64,000 nucleotides of DNA from Molanna angustata (lineage: Eukaryota > Arthropoda > Insecta > Trichoptera > Molannidae). Made by a program: the position numbers and the translations under genes. Location: assembly GCA_963576475.1 (NCBI GenBank), contig OY754977.1, positions 13,144,743 through 13,208,742 on the forward strand, in the 5' to 3' direction. Shown one piece after another: positions 1-12,379 of this stretch. The notes under the pieces are model-generated. The model ran no database searches. It was given only the letters and a program-made list of their open reading frames with translations, and was not told where the DNA came from. The stretch's first letter is position 1. Every line of letters begins with the position of its first letter.

Positions 1-71
1 TGAGACTGGTACTGGAACGCCCACACGACAAGGCGATATCCGTCGCTGCCTATTGGAGTGGCATGGTGTAA
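1..71 (+). pseudogene. LINE ORF2 C-terminal tail fragment
   Basis: The window opens inside the end of a non-LTR retrotransposon reading frame. The frame ending at TAA 69-71 reads DKAISVAAYWSGMV before the stop. The same ending, DKAISVAAYWSGKV, occurs at 21005-21054, where it follows a C-terminal CxCG...HLLxCP zinc-binding motif. Two copies with the same terminal residues and stop show a shared LINE family. The fragment continues beyond the left edge, so its length and upstream integrity cannot be judged. Confidence 0.6.
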
Positions 72-848
72 AGTCCGGACCCGTTAAATAAGTAAGTTAT
101 AAAAATATTTTTGAAATAACCTCACTATATACTTCATTATTTATTCTTCAATTTATGGTTGTGTCAAAGACGTACTATAATGAATCTTTGATGGATTATA
201 AAACAAACAAATTTGTTTTTGATACCTAAAGCTGCCCGCACACTAACGGATTGGCAAAAAAAATTGATGCGTGTGAGTAAAACTGTGATTGCGACAGCGA
301 TTGTGCGTAGAAAATAAAAAAAATATATTCAGATCGTCCGAGTGTGGAGTGGACTTTGGATAAATATTTAAACACTCGTTAATGCGTGCAATAAATTTTC
401 ATACTTTGAAATGTGTGGACTTGACCAATGTGCTATAGATTTCAAACCTTTTGTAATAATATGGTGTTTTTGGAACGCTGCCAACAAAAACATCTAACAA
501 ATTATTTAGATCTCAGATTTGATGACCATGAAATTGGATAATGTTATTATGTTTGAAATTCAACGAATTTTCGTTTTATGGCAACACAATCTATTTAATG
601 TAAATATATGGAAAATTATATGACCCTGTCTATTTGAATGAAATCATAAAATATCTACATTTTTTATGGGTGCCAACTGCACGAACAACCAAGTTAAAGT
701 TATTAATTTAGCTACTTCGGTCTGAAAAAAATAGCATAAATTCATTAAAAATACACGATTTGGCGTTGAGACGGCATTTAAATAGTTTTGATATTTATAT
801 TGTTGCATTTACGCGAATAAGAAGGCATAATTGGTGAACGTTGCGGAA
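72..848. other. Unassigned AT-rich stretch
   Basis: No coding region, tandem array or family repeated elsewhere in the window was recognised here. Confidence 0.4.
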
Positions 849-849
849 G

Positions 850-947
850 CGCATGAAGTGATCACGTAAACCAGCCGATGACAGATCATAAGCCCTGTCT
901 CCTATAATATTCCAACTTCGTCTCTATTAAGATGTTAAAAATTTGTT
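850..947 (+). repeat. Repeat V, copy 1 (GTGATCACGTAAACCAGCC unit)
   Basis: This unit carries GTGATCACGTAAACCAGCC, then GCCCTG and a CTCCTATAATATTCCAACTTC-like end. It recurs at 4133-4252 in the same orientation and at 3818-3934 in reverse. This copy lacks about 30 bp found in the other two (the GTAGGTGCC...GGTT part). It is a dispersed non-coding repeat of unknown class. Confidence 0.7.
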
Positions 948-2425
948 CTAAAATAATTATCGTAATTATGATGAATAAAATCTTTATTAAGGAGCGGGCT
1001 CGTAGGATGATAGAGCAATAGAGCTGACCAACTGGAGAATACTGACTGAAGACTGAGGTATGGAGTCAATACCTCGAGGAGGCCAGGATTCGCAGCGTAC
1101 TGCAGCGCCAATTATAATGTTAAGTTATGAAGCACATTTCTCTGCTATTTTTATATGTAGTAACTTTAAACTGTCTCTCGCTACACATGAAGTTCCTATT
1201 GGGTCTAAACATTCACCAGAAATTCCAGACTATACCGACGTAACTTTTGGAAGTGGTCCACACTTTTTGATTCAATTTTATTTGAAATCGAATGAAGTGT
1301 CCTCGCTCTCAGTACGGTTTTTTTAACGCGGAGAATTATTTGGTAATTTTATAGCATGTTTACGATCTTCAATCTTTCAATTGTGACGGCTTCCGATTTG
1401 TAGAATTATTCCTTTCAACAAAATAATGTCTACAATATATTTTTTTCTAAAAATCAGTGAAGGACGGAAGCTAAAGCCATTCATTTGAGTTTAAACCGAT
1501 GCTTTCCTATTTTGTTTAATGTCCCAAACTGCCTATGCGTCTGATTAATGTGATGTTATAAATATAGTGTTTTCGACTTATCCTTGAACGTTTTATTAAA
1601 CAAACATTTGAAATGCAATTCTAATGTTGAACAAGTTTACTTACAATTGTGATAACATTTCGACTAAATTTTTATACATTTTAAAAACAGCTGTGTGTAT
1701 CCCAATGTTGCCGATTTTGTTTACACAGACATATGCATATATGAATGTAGAGAGTCGTTTGTACATGAATGTAGCATTGATGATAGTTCAGAACTGTACA
1801 GAACCTATATACATACATACATTGCAAATCCAATTATCTTCTCTTCTGAACATGGTGTGTGCATTATTCCGATGGCCATTTCGACTGGCTATCAGATGAG
1901 AATGTTTCTATAACTTTACGTCACATGGTTCCAAATAGTGTCTACTTTGTTTTCATACAAAATTCATATGTTGAGCAAACGTAATTACAACAAAAATCAC
2001 GTTTATACCGAGTTATAAAAATGCTTCAATGCAGATTAAAGATGCATTTCAAGATAAAAAGGGAGCCTCTGCTTAAGTTATTGGTTAACCGTGCAAAGTA
2101 TTCTGAAGCTATTGGCTGAAGGAATCTTAGCTCTTCGTTTGTCAAGTAATAATTCGTATATATTTATAGCCTATTCACAACCAAGATCTATATCGACTAT
2201 CTGTAAAATTGGTGCTCTGTGATCCAGAAAATCTCGATACTCTTTTAATGGACACTTTTTGGTGTAGTTCTTGAATTTAGTGTACAGCTTATTCAGGTAG
2301 TCTAAATTACATTTGATCTACCTCAGAACCTACTAGTTCTGAACACCGTTTGTTTAGTTTACTAAAAAGAGGTATGATGTGACATGTCTGGTTACATCAG
2401 TTGAAATTATTAAAATGAAAACAAT
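948..2425. other. Unassigned stretch with small ORFs
   Basis: Short open frames exist (for example 1060-1326 and 1624-1899 on +), but they are AT-rich and show no recognisable motif. The frame over 1055-1110 reads EVWSQYLEEARIRSVLQRQL before a stop and could be a transposon remnant, but no family was assigned. Confidence 0.35.
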
Positions 2426-2574
2426 ATCTAATTATTCCACTTATTTATTTTGTTGACTACGACTAGTTTCATGCAAAACACATTTACGAGCAAAACACAA
2501 ACACGACTACTCGTTAATGTGTTTTGCACGAAATTAGTCGTAGTCAACAAAATAAATAAGTGGAATAATTAGAT
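2426..2574. repeat. Foldback element, 65-bp arms
   Basis: The arm 2426-2490 is the near-perfect reverse complement of 2510-2574, separated by a 19-bp spacer. The inner part contains a GACTAGTTTC/GAAATTAGTC block like the GACTAGTTTC/GAAACTAGTC pair of the foldback at 39212-39416. Both are followed by a TTTCAAATGGAGTTC- or TTTGAAATGGAGTTC-type flank, so they belong to one family. Class is unknown; Penelope-related or MITE-like origins are possible. Confidence 0.8.
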
Positions 2575-2944
2575 TTTTGTTTTTATTTGAATAATTTCAA
2601 ATGGAGTTCCACCAAGAATTATCTATCAATAAATTAAATATAATACATGAGTTGTATAACTGCATCTAATATCGTTTGAAATCTATCAAGTGAAAACACT
2701 AAATATATATTTCGATACAAATGTTATTCAAATCTAGATATACAAATTCATTTAGTGATAAGAATCTGACAGAAAGGAGAAAAATAAAATCAACAACTCT
2801 TTTTTGTCTGAAGAGTTAACACATTGTTACACAACAGATTCTGATTTAACGTTTATTTTCATGACAGAAGACGTTTTGATTTAGAAAAAAATAAATTGTA
2901 AATGTCTGTCTATGTTCATTTAGGAAATTAAATATTATCGGTTT

Positions 2945-3230
2945 TTACGACGTGATCCAGAACTTATTGTTTCCAGTCCGTTTACTCGTGTCTTTTTTTG
3001 CCGAGTTTGTAGTTTCCTTGTTACGGCAGGACATAAAAGTATAATTCAACGTTCTGCGGTCTTTCTTGGGGACATTTTGGTGAACGATGACGTCACGCAG
3101 CTTATTAACAGCCCCCAGTGCGGTACTGAAAACGTTTGGAGTTTGGTTCATATTGTTCCAGTTGCTGGATCTTCACGAGCCAATCGCTTTTCCTCGAGAT
3201 AACAGTTTTCATTTGTATTTGTAACTTCCA
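2945..3230 (-). CDS. Possible coding remnant, unrecognised
   Basis: A locally GC-richer patch on the minus strand carries two short open frames. The first runs from an ATG near 3229 for 27 codons and ends in a TGA that overlaps the ATG of the second (2945-3151, 68 codons) as ATGA. The second contains VNKLRDVIVHQNVPKKDRR and a lysine-rich tail. Base composition and codon choice look more protein-like than the surroundings, but no domain was recognised. It could be an exon, a retrocopy or chance, and no function is proposed. Confidence 0.2.
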
Positions 3231-3479
3231 TTCTAGTGGTATCTGTTGATACTTAAAAGAAAAAAATATATATTTTAGGATAGTGAAAATCTACAAGGCC
3301 GGTAGAATAAGGCAATCAATCTTTCATCGATTTAAATCTCCATTTTAGAAATCCATTACCACTTACAATTTAATGTTTTTCATATATTTTATTATAGGTA
3401 CTTTGATGTATTTTCTAGTAAATTATGCAAAAGCTTGACTTTTTAAACTGTTTTAAGCCTATCTTTAATTATTTAGCAA

Positions 3480-3745
3480 AGAATCAGAATATACAATCCA
3501 AACGATGATTGACTAATCAGAATATATTGTACTAACTATAGTTGTCCGATCAATGTCAGAATATACTATCTTAACGATAGCTGAACAATCAGAATATACT
3601 GTCCTAACGATAGTTGTCAGATCTATGTCAGAATATACAATCCTTACGGTGGTTGACCAATCAGAATATATTATACAAACATAGTTGTCCGATCAATGTC
3701 AAAATATACTATCCTAACGATAGCTGAACAATCAGAATATAATAG
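3480..3745. repeat. Degenerate tandem array, TCAGAATATAC units
   Basis: Repeats of about 35-40 bp alternate two variants: TCAGAATATACTGTCCTAAC followed by GATAGTTGTCCGATC, and a version ending in GATAGCTGAACAATC. About seven units are visible. A further unit lies at 4257-4290 on the far side of the inverted-repeat element 3818-4252, suggesting that element split the array. Confidence 0.75.
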
Positions 3746-3817
3746 AATATTTTTATTATTGCATATGCGCAAACATTGGATTTTTTTCCCTGTCGGGAGT
3801 CAAAGATATTTTTTAAC

Positions 3818-4252
3818 AGATTTTTAATTATCTCAATAGAGACGAAGTTGGAATATTTATTTTAGGAGAACCGGGAAATCAAGGCACCTACAGGGCTTAC
3901 GACCTGTCATCGGCTGGTTTACGTGATCACTTTATGCGAATAAGTACTTTAGTCTATAATCGATAAAGTAAAATAAACACGCCGTACATAGCACGCAGTA
4001 CACAGCACATAGCACACACACACAGATACATTGTGATGAAACTTTCAGAATACAATCTCAGCATGATACTTGTTGATAATCTGCAATAAAAAAATACCCT
4101 AAAAAATTACGAATTAAAAAAATACGCGCATAAAGTGATCACGTAAACCAGCCGATGACAGGTCGTAAGCCCTGTAGGTGCCTTGATTTCCCGGTTCTCC
4201 TACAATAAATATTCCAACTTCGTCTCTATTGAGATAGTTAAAAATCTGTTAA
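3818..4252. mobile_element. Long inverted-repeat (foldback) element
   Basis: Repeat V is present in opposite orientations at both ends: 3818-3934 is the reverse complement of 4133-4252, giving about 117-bp near-perfect arms. The interior 3940-4120 is a piece of repeat X, also found at 4950-5120 and 55260-55390. Units of one tandem array lie on both sides. This fits a MITE or foldback transposon that captured or grew around another repeat. Confidence 0.7.
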
Positions 4253-4384
4253 AAAAATCAGAATATACGTTCCTAACGCAAGTTGATAGTTTACTTACGT
4301 TATCAAGACGATAATCTTGATAAATATCGTCTTCATATTAGATTTAACTTTTTGATCGTCAGTTGTTGATGGAATTCCATTTAA

Positions 4385-4515
4385 ATTAATTTATATTTTT
4401 AATAAATAAAAATAAAAACACTTGTTTAAAATTAATTCCACTATTTATTATTTAAATAGTGGAATTAATTTTAAACAAGTCTTTTTATTTTTATTTATTA
4501 AAAATATAAATTAAT
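4385..4515. repeat. Foldback element, 63-bp arms
   Basis: 4385-4447 and 4453-4515 are near-perfect reverse complements (one mismatch seen) around a 5-bp spacer. The interior TAGTGGAATTAATTTT recalls the AAGTGGAATAATTAGAT of the foldback at 2426-2574, so the two may be related. Confidence 0.8.
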
Positions 4516-4567
4516 CGTCTTCGTATGATATAATCAAGACTATCGTTACTTATTTACTAATTTATAA

Positions 4568-4712
4568 AGGTGCATCTACAGACATCCAGCTTACATTTTT
4601 CAATAATATTTGTTATTAATATGAGGGTGGTGGTTGTCCAATTATGACTGCACACAAAATTATAAAATTAAATGAGCTCATATAAAGTTACATACCTACA
4701 TAAATTACAAAT
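4568..4712 (+). repeat. Repeat Z, copy 1
   Basis: Contains GACATCCAGCTTACA, then AATTATGACTGCACACAAAAT and GAGCTCATAT. The same order recurs at 42979-43142 in the same orientation. It is an interspersed non-coding repeat of unknown class. Confidence 0.65.
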
Positions 4713-4889
4713 CGATATCGTTTTAAGTTACATAAGTAAGAAAAAAAAATTAAATTGAATTTGTGATTACACTTAAATAGCATATGTAAATAGCATGGAG
4801 ACGTTCAAAACGCTCAGGCGCTACTATTTTCATAGTACTGATTGATAATTTCAAATAAGTAGAATTGTGTACAAATTGTTTGTTTTAAA

Positions 4890-5370
4890 AATGGCGCAAA
4901 CACTTTTTACTCCTCACTAACCCAAGGGGAGTTATGATTTCGTAATTTTTTAGGGTATTTTTTTATTGCAGATTATCAACAAGTATCATGCTGAGATTGT
5001 ATTCTGAAAGTTTCATCACAATGTATCAGTGTGTGTGTGCTATGTGCTGTGTACTGCGTGCTATGTACGGCGTGTTTATTTTACTTTATCGATTATAGAC
5101 TAAAGTACTTATTCGATTCTTTTCAAATTTGGCATATTTATAAACCTGATACTCACTTAGACCCCATTAGATTTTGAACGATATCTGAATAGTACGTCTC
5201 AATTTTTTTAACTATCAAATATTTTATAATTAGGTATAAAGTTTTCAAAATAAAATATTTAAATAAAAAATAATTTAACAAGCTCATTTCATGAAAATGC
5301 TGAATATTTTCGATATAAAATTTGAATACTTTAAAGAATGACTTGTTAGTGAGGAGTTTAGCGTTGGCCA
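4890..5370 (-). repeat. Repeat X, copy 1
   Basis: In reverse orientation this matches 54960-55440. Shared landmarks in order are TTTCAGCATTTTCATGAAATGAG, a GAGTACTTTAGTCTATAAT-like block, CAGAATACAATCTCAGCATG and a GAGGAGTAAAAA end, the middle part with A/C-rich CACAGCACATAGCACACAC variants. It is a dispersed element of several hundred bp with no coding capacity seen; transposon class is unknown. Confidence 0.65.
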
Positions 5371-5465
5371 CAACCCACTCGTTTTTAAATCTCTCGTTGA
5401 GCTTAACTTTTAATCTTATATTTTTCCCTCATCCATAAGTAAATATCGTATTGATCTCATTCATT

Positions 5466-5600
5466 GTATTTATTTATTTTTATTTAATTATTTTTCACAC
5501 CTTGATCACAAAGACTATTATGAAGATAACTGCTGCCCAACTAGGTAACCCTGTTCTAGGGCTAGTAGTTTACAATTTTACCAAGCCAAATATTTGACAT
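5466..5600 (-). mobile_element. LINE 3' end with hairpin (CTGCTAGCCC family)
   Basis: On the minus strand this reads CTAGCCCTAGAACAGGGTTA, then CCTAGTTGGGCAGCAG, then an (AAAT)-like tail at 5466-5485. The same 3' end occurs on + at 23264-23360 and 63766-63870. Hairpin 5529-5569 pairs ACTACTAGCCC with GGGCAGCAGT with one mismatch and one bulge. No ORF remains. Confidence 0.7.
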
Positions 5601-5639
5601 TTTGGTTTAACATAGTTAATATTCATATCCCCCTTAGTT

Positions 5640-6796
<1,157 letters not shown>

Positions 6797-6809
6797 ATAT
6801 ATAATTTGA

Positions 6810-7780
6810 TAATTTATATTATGATAATTAGAGAGTATATTATTATTGTCTATCGTGTTTCTAAAAATGTCTTAGTATATACTTTGACAATTATCATTTT
6901 ATGAAAACAAAAATTATCTACTTATTCAGATTTTCTTATAGATTGACGTATACTTAAAACACAGACGGACTTTAGTACGAGTATTTATTGAGACTTTACA
7001 TTACCTACATGTTATTAGATAATAACATTCTATCATTGTTATCGAACAACTTTACAATGGAAATAAATAAAATATTGTCTTTGTGAATCTAAACCTATAA
7101 CTCACACAACACATACTTGTAGATATGAAGAAACTTAGGAATTTCATTTTGTCTCTTTCCTATCAAGGAGGGGTGTGATGTTTCTCACCAATAGACATTG
7201 TACGATATAAGAGCTCTCTTAAGCAATTCGAACCGTTTCTATGGATTAAAAAAAAACAACACGTTCGGAATCAGTGGAAAATAAATCAAAAGAGTGAATG
7301 ACATTTCGTTTTATTAAAAAAAATCTTTGTCTCAGGCAACTAGTATGTGGTATGCGAAATATTATTAATATATTAATTAATTATAATGTTGGCCATTTAG
7401 ATATGTAGAATACAAGAAAAAGATAGACTGGATACTGGATATACAGTCACACTGTAGCCGCCTCTGGAACAAACAATTCACGAATGTTCTAGATAATTAT
7501 CCAGAATATATTAAAATCTATTCTTCCGCCTAACTTCACTCGCTTTCCCGCCGCGCCGTCAGTGAATAAGCGTGCAATCAGTTCTTTTTAAATCATTGTA
7601 ATATTTGTTATAATTAAATCACCTGTAAGCAAACTCTTTTATTTGAAATATATCAACCTTTATTGCATATTTTGACAGAGACAATATTGTATTTTTCGTG
7701 GTACTTTCGTGGTTTTAACGATTAGAACACGCAAAATATAATTAAATATTTTCATAGTAAATAATCAATTAAAAAAGTAC
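6810..7780. other. Unassigned stretch
   Basis: No recognisable coding region or repeated family was found. Confidence 0.4.
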
Positions 7781-7784
7781 CCTA

Positions 7785-8030
7785 TGAGGCAGAGAAAAAA
7801 GCAAGACAAAAAAGGGCATGGGAAGGACACATAGCAAGATAAAAGAAGGACTAGGAGACCGAGAGGCGAAAAGAGAGCACAAAGGAGGTCACCTAACATA
7901 AGTATGGACGACATCAAAAGATTCGTTTGACTCCAGTGGCTGGGAATCGCATAGGAATGTGTGGTGTGGAGTAGTGGGCAACACGGGTTGGCTTTATCAG
8001 GTCCGAACGTTTTCTCCAAGAAAATTTGGC
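7785..8030 (+). pseudogene. Degenerate RTE-like ORF C-terminus
   Basis: The plus strand retains W-GHIA-R, a TRRPRG-type stretch and then MDDIKRF, matching in order the GHIAR...RSRGRPxxRWxDDIKR block at the end of RTE-like retrotransposon proteins (compare GRPRMRWLDDIEGNIR in the intact copy at 24941-26314). Stops and frame breaks are frequent. The opposite-strand ORF 7765-8034 is its shadow. Confidence 0.5.
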
Positions 8031-8771
8031 ACAATTCATTTTTTTACTGTATTTATCTTATTCTTGACCTTTAGAGCAGTGCCTATACATATACATTAAA
8101 AAATATTTTTCTTCATACAAAAGATATCAACGCAAGGTTAAATATATTATCAAATTGATGAAAGTTTGCAACTGTTTGCATAAACAATATAACTATAAAC
8201 CAGAACAAAAATTTAATATTATTTATATAAATCGTTTCAGCATATAGATGACTAAAATATGGAAAAAGGGAGTACGGCGGAAGACTATTAATAATATTTG
8301 AAATACAAATAAACCTCCCCTCTTTTGGTAGCGATGAGTTAACAAAAAAGAAAAAAAAATAAGCTTTGTTTAATAATTTATTCATATAAATGACACGACA
8401 GGTCTAACGTAAGCGAGAAATGTGGTTGCAAATTTGCATATTATTTTTGTGTTTATTCAATGGAAACTCAGCGCACAATGAACAAGCTACAAATAAGATT
8501 TTTATGAAAAAAATATAATGAAACTGTATCAATCCGCAAGTCACCCCTTTTGAGGCCAATATATAGGGTTGCCAATGTATATTTAAAAAAAATGTACATT
8601 CTGATTCAACCTTTGAATTAAATTTTGTTACGTTATAGGTAAGGATACCGTGTATAAGAATATTAAGTTTGACTTAAAAAAGTACATTAAATAATATGTT
8701 TTTGTGTTTTGACATTTAAGAAAAATTATTGTACTATGAACCACAGACTCCATATGGACAAAAAAAGTGCT

Positions 8772-8975
8772 AGAATGGTAACCTAGTACGGGCAAAAGAA
8801 GTGTTGGAAGGCCTCAAACAAGGTTGTCTTATGATATAAGACGAGTGGCTGGAGGTGAATGGATGCGGTCTGCTTAGAAAAGGGAGTTGTGGAGGTCTCA
8901 GGGGGAGGCCTATGTCCATTACTGGATGAAGGAAGGTTGAAGAAGAAAAAGAAGAAAAAAAGAAGAAGAAGAATA
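8772..8975 (+). pseudogene. RTE-like 3' end with (GAA)n tail
   Basis: One plus frame reads GKRSVGRPQTRLSYDIRRVA, then GGEWMRSA, a stop and WRSQGEAYVHYW, followed by GAAGAAAAAGAAG. This is the C-terminal GRPxTRWxDDIRRVAGxxW...EAYVxxW block of RTE-type retrotransposons with their GAA-rich tail. It is strongly 5' truncated and carries at least one stop. Confidence 0.7.
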
Positions 8976-10490
8976 TACTATAATGAAATAATTGCGTTCG
9001 CATATGGTGTTAATTTTAACAAAAAAAAAGAAATTCGTTTAAACGTACTCGAAATAAAAAATCAGAGAATTTTAAAGGATCATTTCTTTATTAAAAAATA
9101 TTGTTCGAATTATTTTTATTTATTATATCAATGGAATAATACGATATTGTAGATACGATAATACGATACGATAAGATATTATATTGTTTTCTTATTTTTT
9201 AATACAAAACTTATGGTAACCCTACACTAGCTGTCAAGGTATGTTCATAAAATCACATAAATTGGAATCACAGTTTGATGGCATATTCGAAAAAGCTGGA
9301 TAAGAAATTGGCATTTCTGGCATTTCCAAGAATATAAGCACTCCCGTCCACAACAAAAGATAACTGTCAACCGCAGACAGATTGGATGAAACCCATTCAT
9401 CGCCTGAAACTCGTTGGAAATAATAATAATAGTGTGTGGGATTAATTCTATGGAGCTGATATTATTAATTTATCTCTTAATATTTGTCTCAATGAACCAA
9501 ATAACGTAAATATTATACCTACGCACAAAACATTTTCTGTGAAAAAGAAAATGGGGCGATAATAAACAACGAAGAATACATAGAATACGGTACAAATCAC
9601 ATTAAAGAAAAGAAAACAAAAATTATATAAAATAATATTTATTTTCGGCTTTAAAGAAAAATGATATTTTATTAGAATCAAATATTTGTTTCGAATTAAA
9701 TCTTACAAGAAAAACATGTTATTAGATTTTCTGGGGATATTTTCAAATAGAGCACTATAACATATGATTGAAATAAGCATCAATTACTTATTTGTTTTGA
9801 AAAATACACTGAAACAATAAGAAATCTCGCCGAAAGATTTTATTTATATATGATAAATAAAATCAAGATTTATATAACATTCCTATGACACATGACAATG
9901 GCGATTTCGAAATCTAGTTGAGAGATACATCCTAATTATTAATGTATGCAATCCGCCCAAAACATCGAGTCAAAACGATTTTTGATTGTAAAACCATGTC
10001 AGAGTCAACAAAGATATATATTTAAGAAAATTCTAAAACCCTTAACAAAATGCAACAAAAGAGTAAATTAAAACAAAACGATAAAACTACACTTACTATA
10101 CATTCATTATTCAATGTTGTTGGATTATATTTTGTCAAAAACGAGCCATTATAGGCAAGTAGCAACCTTGAAGGAACATTTTGAGTAAAACACTTTTTGT
10201 GCATCTAGTTTTTTTATTTGTATGGCAATTCACCCTTGTGCCTTGAATTAAAATATAAACAAAAACGGAAGGTAAGAAGTAGTTTTAGGAGAATATAAGT
10301 ATGTAAATTACATAAAAATTAAGTTAGAGTTCAATGTTGTGTATTTATGAAATTTTAACATTCTGACAACACTTTTTGATTCATCAAGAGATAACAGGTG
10401 GGAGATATTAAAAGGAGATGTATGAACAGTGTCAAGTCAATCAAGGAATGATACAAAACATTGATATTAGATCAGGTAACTGCTACAATT
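8976..10490. other. Unassigned AT-rich stretch
   Basis: Contains a GATACGATAATACG simple run near 9150-9175 and short ORFs without motifs. Nothing else was recognised. Confidence 0.4.
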
Positions 10491-10520
10491 AAATTAAACT
10501 GAAATATTACAATGGGATTT

Positions 10521-10646
10521 ATTACCTCACAAGGTTAAGCCTGTTCTGAGGTAATACTAACAATAATTTCATTTTAGCGCCCTTGAGGTGAGATATTCAC
10601 GAAAACGGCGCTATATAAATCATCCAAATTTATTATTATTATTATA
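10521..10646 (+). mobile_element. LINE 3' UTR with (ATT)n tail and adjacent hairpin
   Basis: GCGCCCTTGAGGTGAGATA, then AACGGCGCTATATAAATCATCC and (ATT)n at 10576-10646 match the minus-strand LINE ends at 48975-49030 and 49883-49945. Just upstream, 10521-10555 forms a perfect stem ATTACCTCA/TGAGGTAAT. Read on the minus strand its loop is AGAACAGGCTTAACCTTG, resembling the loops of the other LINE hairpins, so this hairpin may belong to a second element in opposite orientation. Confidence 0.6.
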
Positions 10647-10885
10647 ACAGAAACTCAAGAAAAGACTTAAGCAGGGATATCTCTCCGAAAATACCTGACC
10701 CCTCTCCTTTTCCTTCCTTCCCTTTGCTATGTAATATTTACTAAAGAAGGAATATTTATCCCTATACACCTGATCTCGATTTCCTCTTCTTGTTCTCTCA
10801 CAATTAAGTACTACTTTTTTGGTATGATGTATATTTTCTTTGTTCTTTTATAACTTTATTTTTTTGTTGATGTACATATGAATAT

Positions 10886-11106
10886 GTCGGCCGCCGTGGC
10901 ACAGTTGGCAAGCCGTTCGGTTTCTGTGCGGGCGTCCTGGGTTCGATTCCCAACAGAGGAAAAATTTATTGAAATTAATTTCGCACGCAAATATTGCTTC
11001 TCTGGGCTGGAAACACTGGTTAGTTGGAAGAAATTGCCATACGGCAATAAACTCGCCACTTGCGCAGGGTGCAAGGAAGTGTTCATTTTTATTAAATAAA
11101 TAAATA
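10886..11106 (+). mobile_element. SINE-A copy 1 (tRNA-derived)
   Basis: The 5' head has a pol III A box (TGGCACAGTTGG, 10897-10908) and a B box (GGGTTCGATTCCC, 10939-10951), spaced as in a tRNA. The body contains GCCATACGGCAATAAACTCG and CCACTTGCGCAGGGTGCAAG, and the tail is TAAATAAATAAA-like. Copies at 16700-16880 (-) and 60099-60320 (+) share head and body, which shows a SINE and not a tRNA gene. ORFs over it are chance. Confidence 0.9.
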
Positions 11107-12360
11107 CAGTTAAAAAACATGGTTCAGATGATTCTCCTCCACACTTACAGATGGGGCTGCTAATTACATGTAATTTAAACAGGTGCATAGCCACAATATA
11201 GTGACCAATTATTCTCATTCTCGTTAAACAGGAAATATCTCCCCTGGAAAACCTTTTTCCCTGAAACCAAGGTTTTGAGGGGGTGGTGGGCTGTATTCCA
11301 TCATGTTTTGAAGTTAGTTACTTGATCGGCGATTTTTCGAAAAATAAAAGTGCACGGCTTTTGTAATGGAAACTCTTAAAAGCTCATGAGCTTTTCTTCA
11401 TGATAATAATAAGTATATCTAAAGTAATAAAGCAATCAAAATGTTAGTGTATGTGTGTGTGTATGTGTGTGTGTGTGTGTTTGTCTCACGCCTTCTGAAA
11501 AACCAAGAGCATCTAAAAATCTAATTTAAGTGCGAACATGTACCAGTATACCTGATGCAGTGTCACGCTAAAAAGAATACGATAAAAATGCTGAATTTTA
11601 AAAATATTTAAATAATTATTTTTTTCATACAAAATTTTCCAAGTCATATCTGTCAAAAAAGTGTACATTTTGCACGCAAATATCTGTTAGTTTAAAAGTT
11701 AGAAGTAGGTATTTACACAAAAAAAATATATTTTGAAGTATAACTTAGCGTTTAAGTGAAAAACATGGTGAATATTTGGTATAATTATAATGTTTAACTT
11801 ATTTTTAAAGTAAGCCTTTTGTACATAAACGCCGCCATTTTAATATCTTTTCATACAATATTTCATTTTCCCACCGAATGAATATGTTCTTGAAAATAAT
11901 AAACCTTTGAAATAAATGTAATTATGAAATAATAAAATGAAACACAAGACATTACGGCAAGTTTTAAGACATATATTGTAAAAATGTGTTATTTATTAGT
12001 AAAGATATAGGCATAATAAAATTGCATAATTTGTAAATAATATTTGATTTTTCTGACAATTTTCATTTTTATGGCATCGAACAAACCAATGTAGGTACCT
12101 ACATATTCAAAAAATGTATCCGAACAATTCGATATTACTTACGTGTTCGAATCGTTTCCATGGCTACAGAAAGAATGTGATATTCAAATAAAATTTGTTA
12201 GGAATCGAATTTATTTAGAAGGTTGTTGTAGGTAGGTACCTACCTAATACTATTTACTTACAAATCAACAATAATATACCTATACTGATTTCCTATAGGA
12301 AAATTATTTTATTTATTTATTTATCAACCGTTTGTCCGATTATAATGAAACTTTGGTGAA
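11107..12360. other. Unassigned stretch with (TG)n and a long palindrome
   Basis: A (TG)-rich microsatellite lies near 11450-11481. Palindromes GTAGGTACCTAC (12091-12102) and TAGGTAGGTACCTACCTA (12229-12246) are present. No coding region was recognised. Confidence 0.6.
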
Positions 12361-12379
12361 TTGTCGAGCGTATGCCCAG

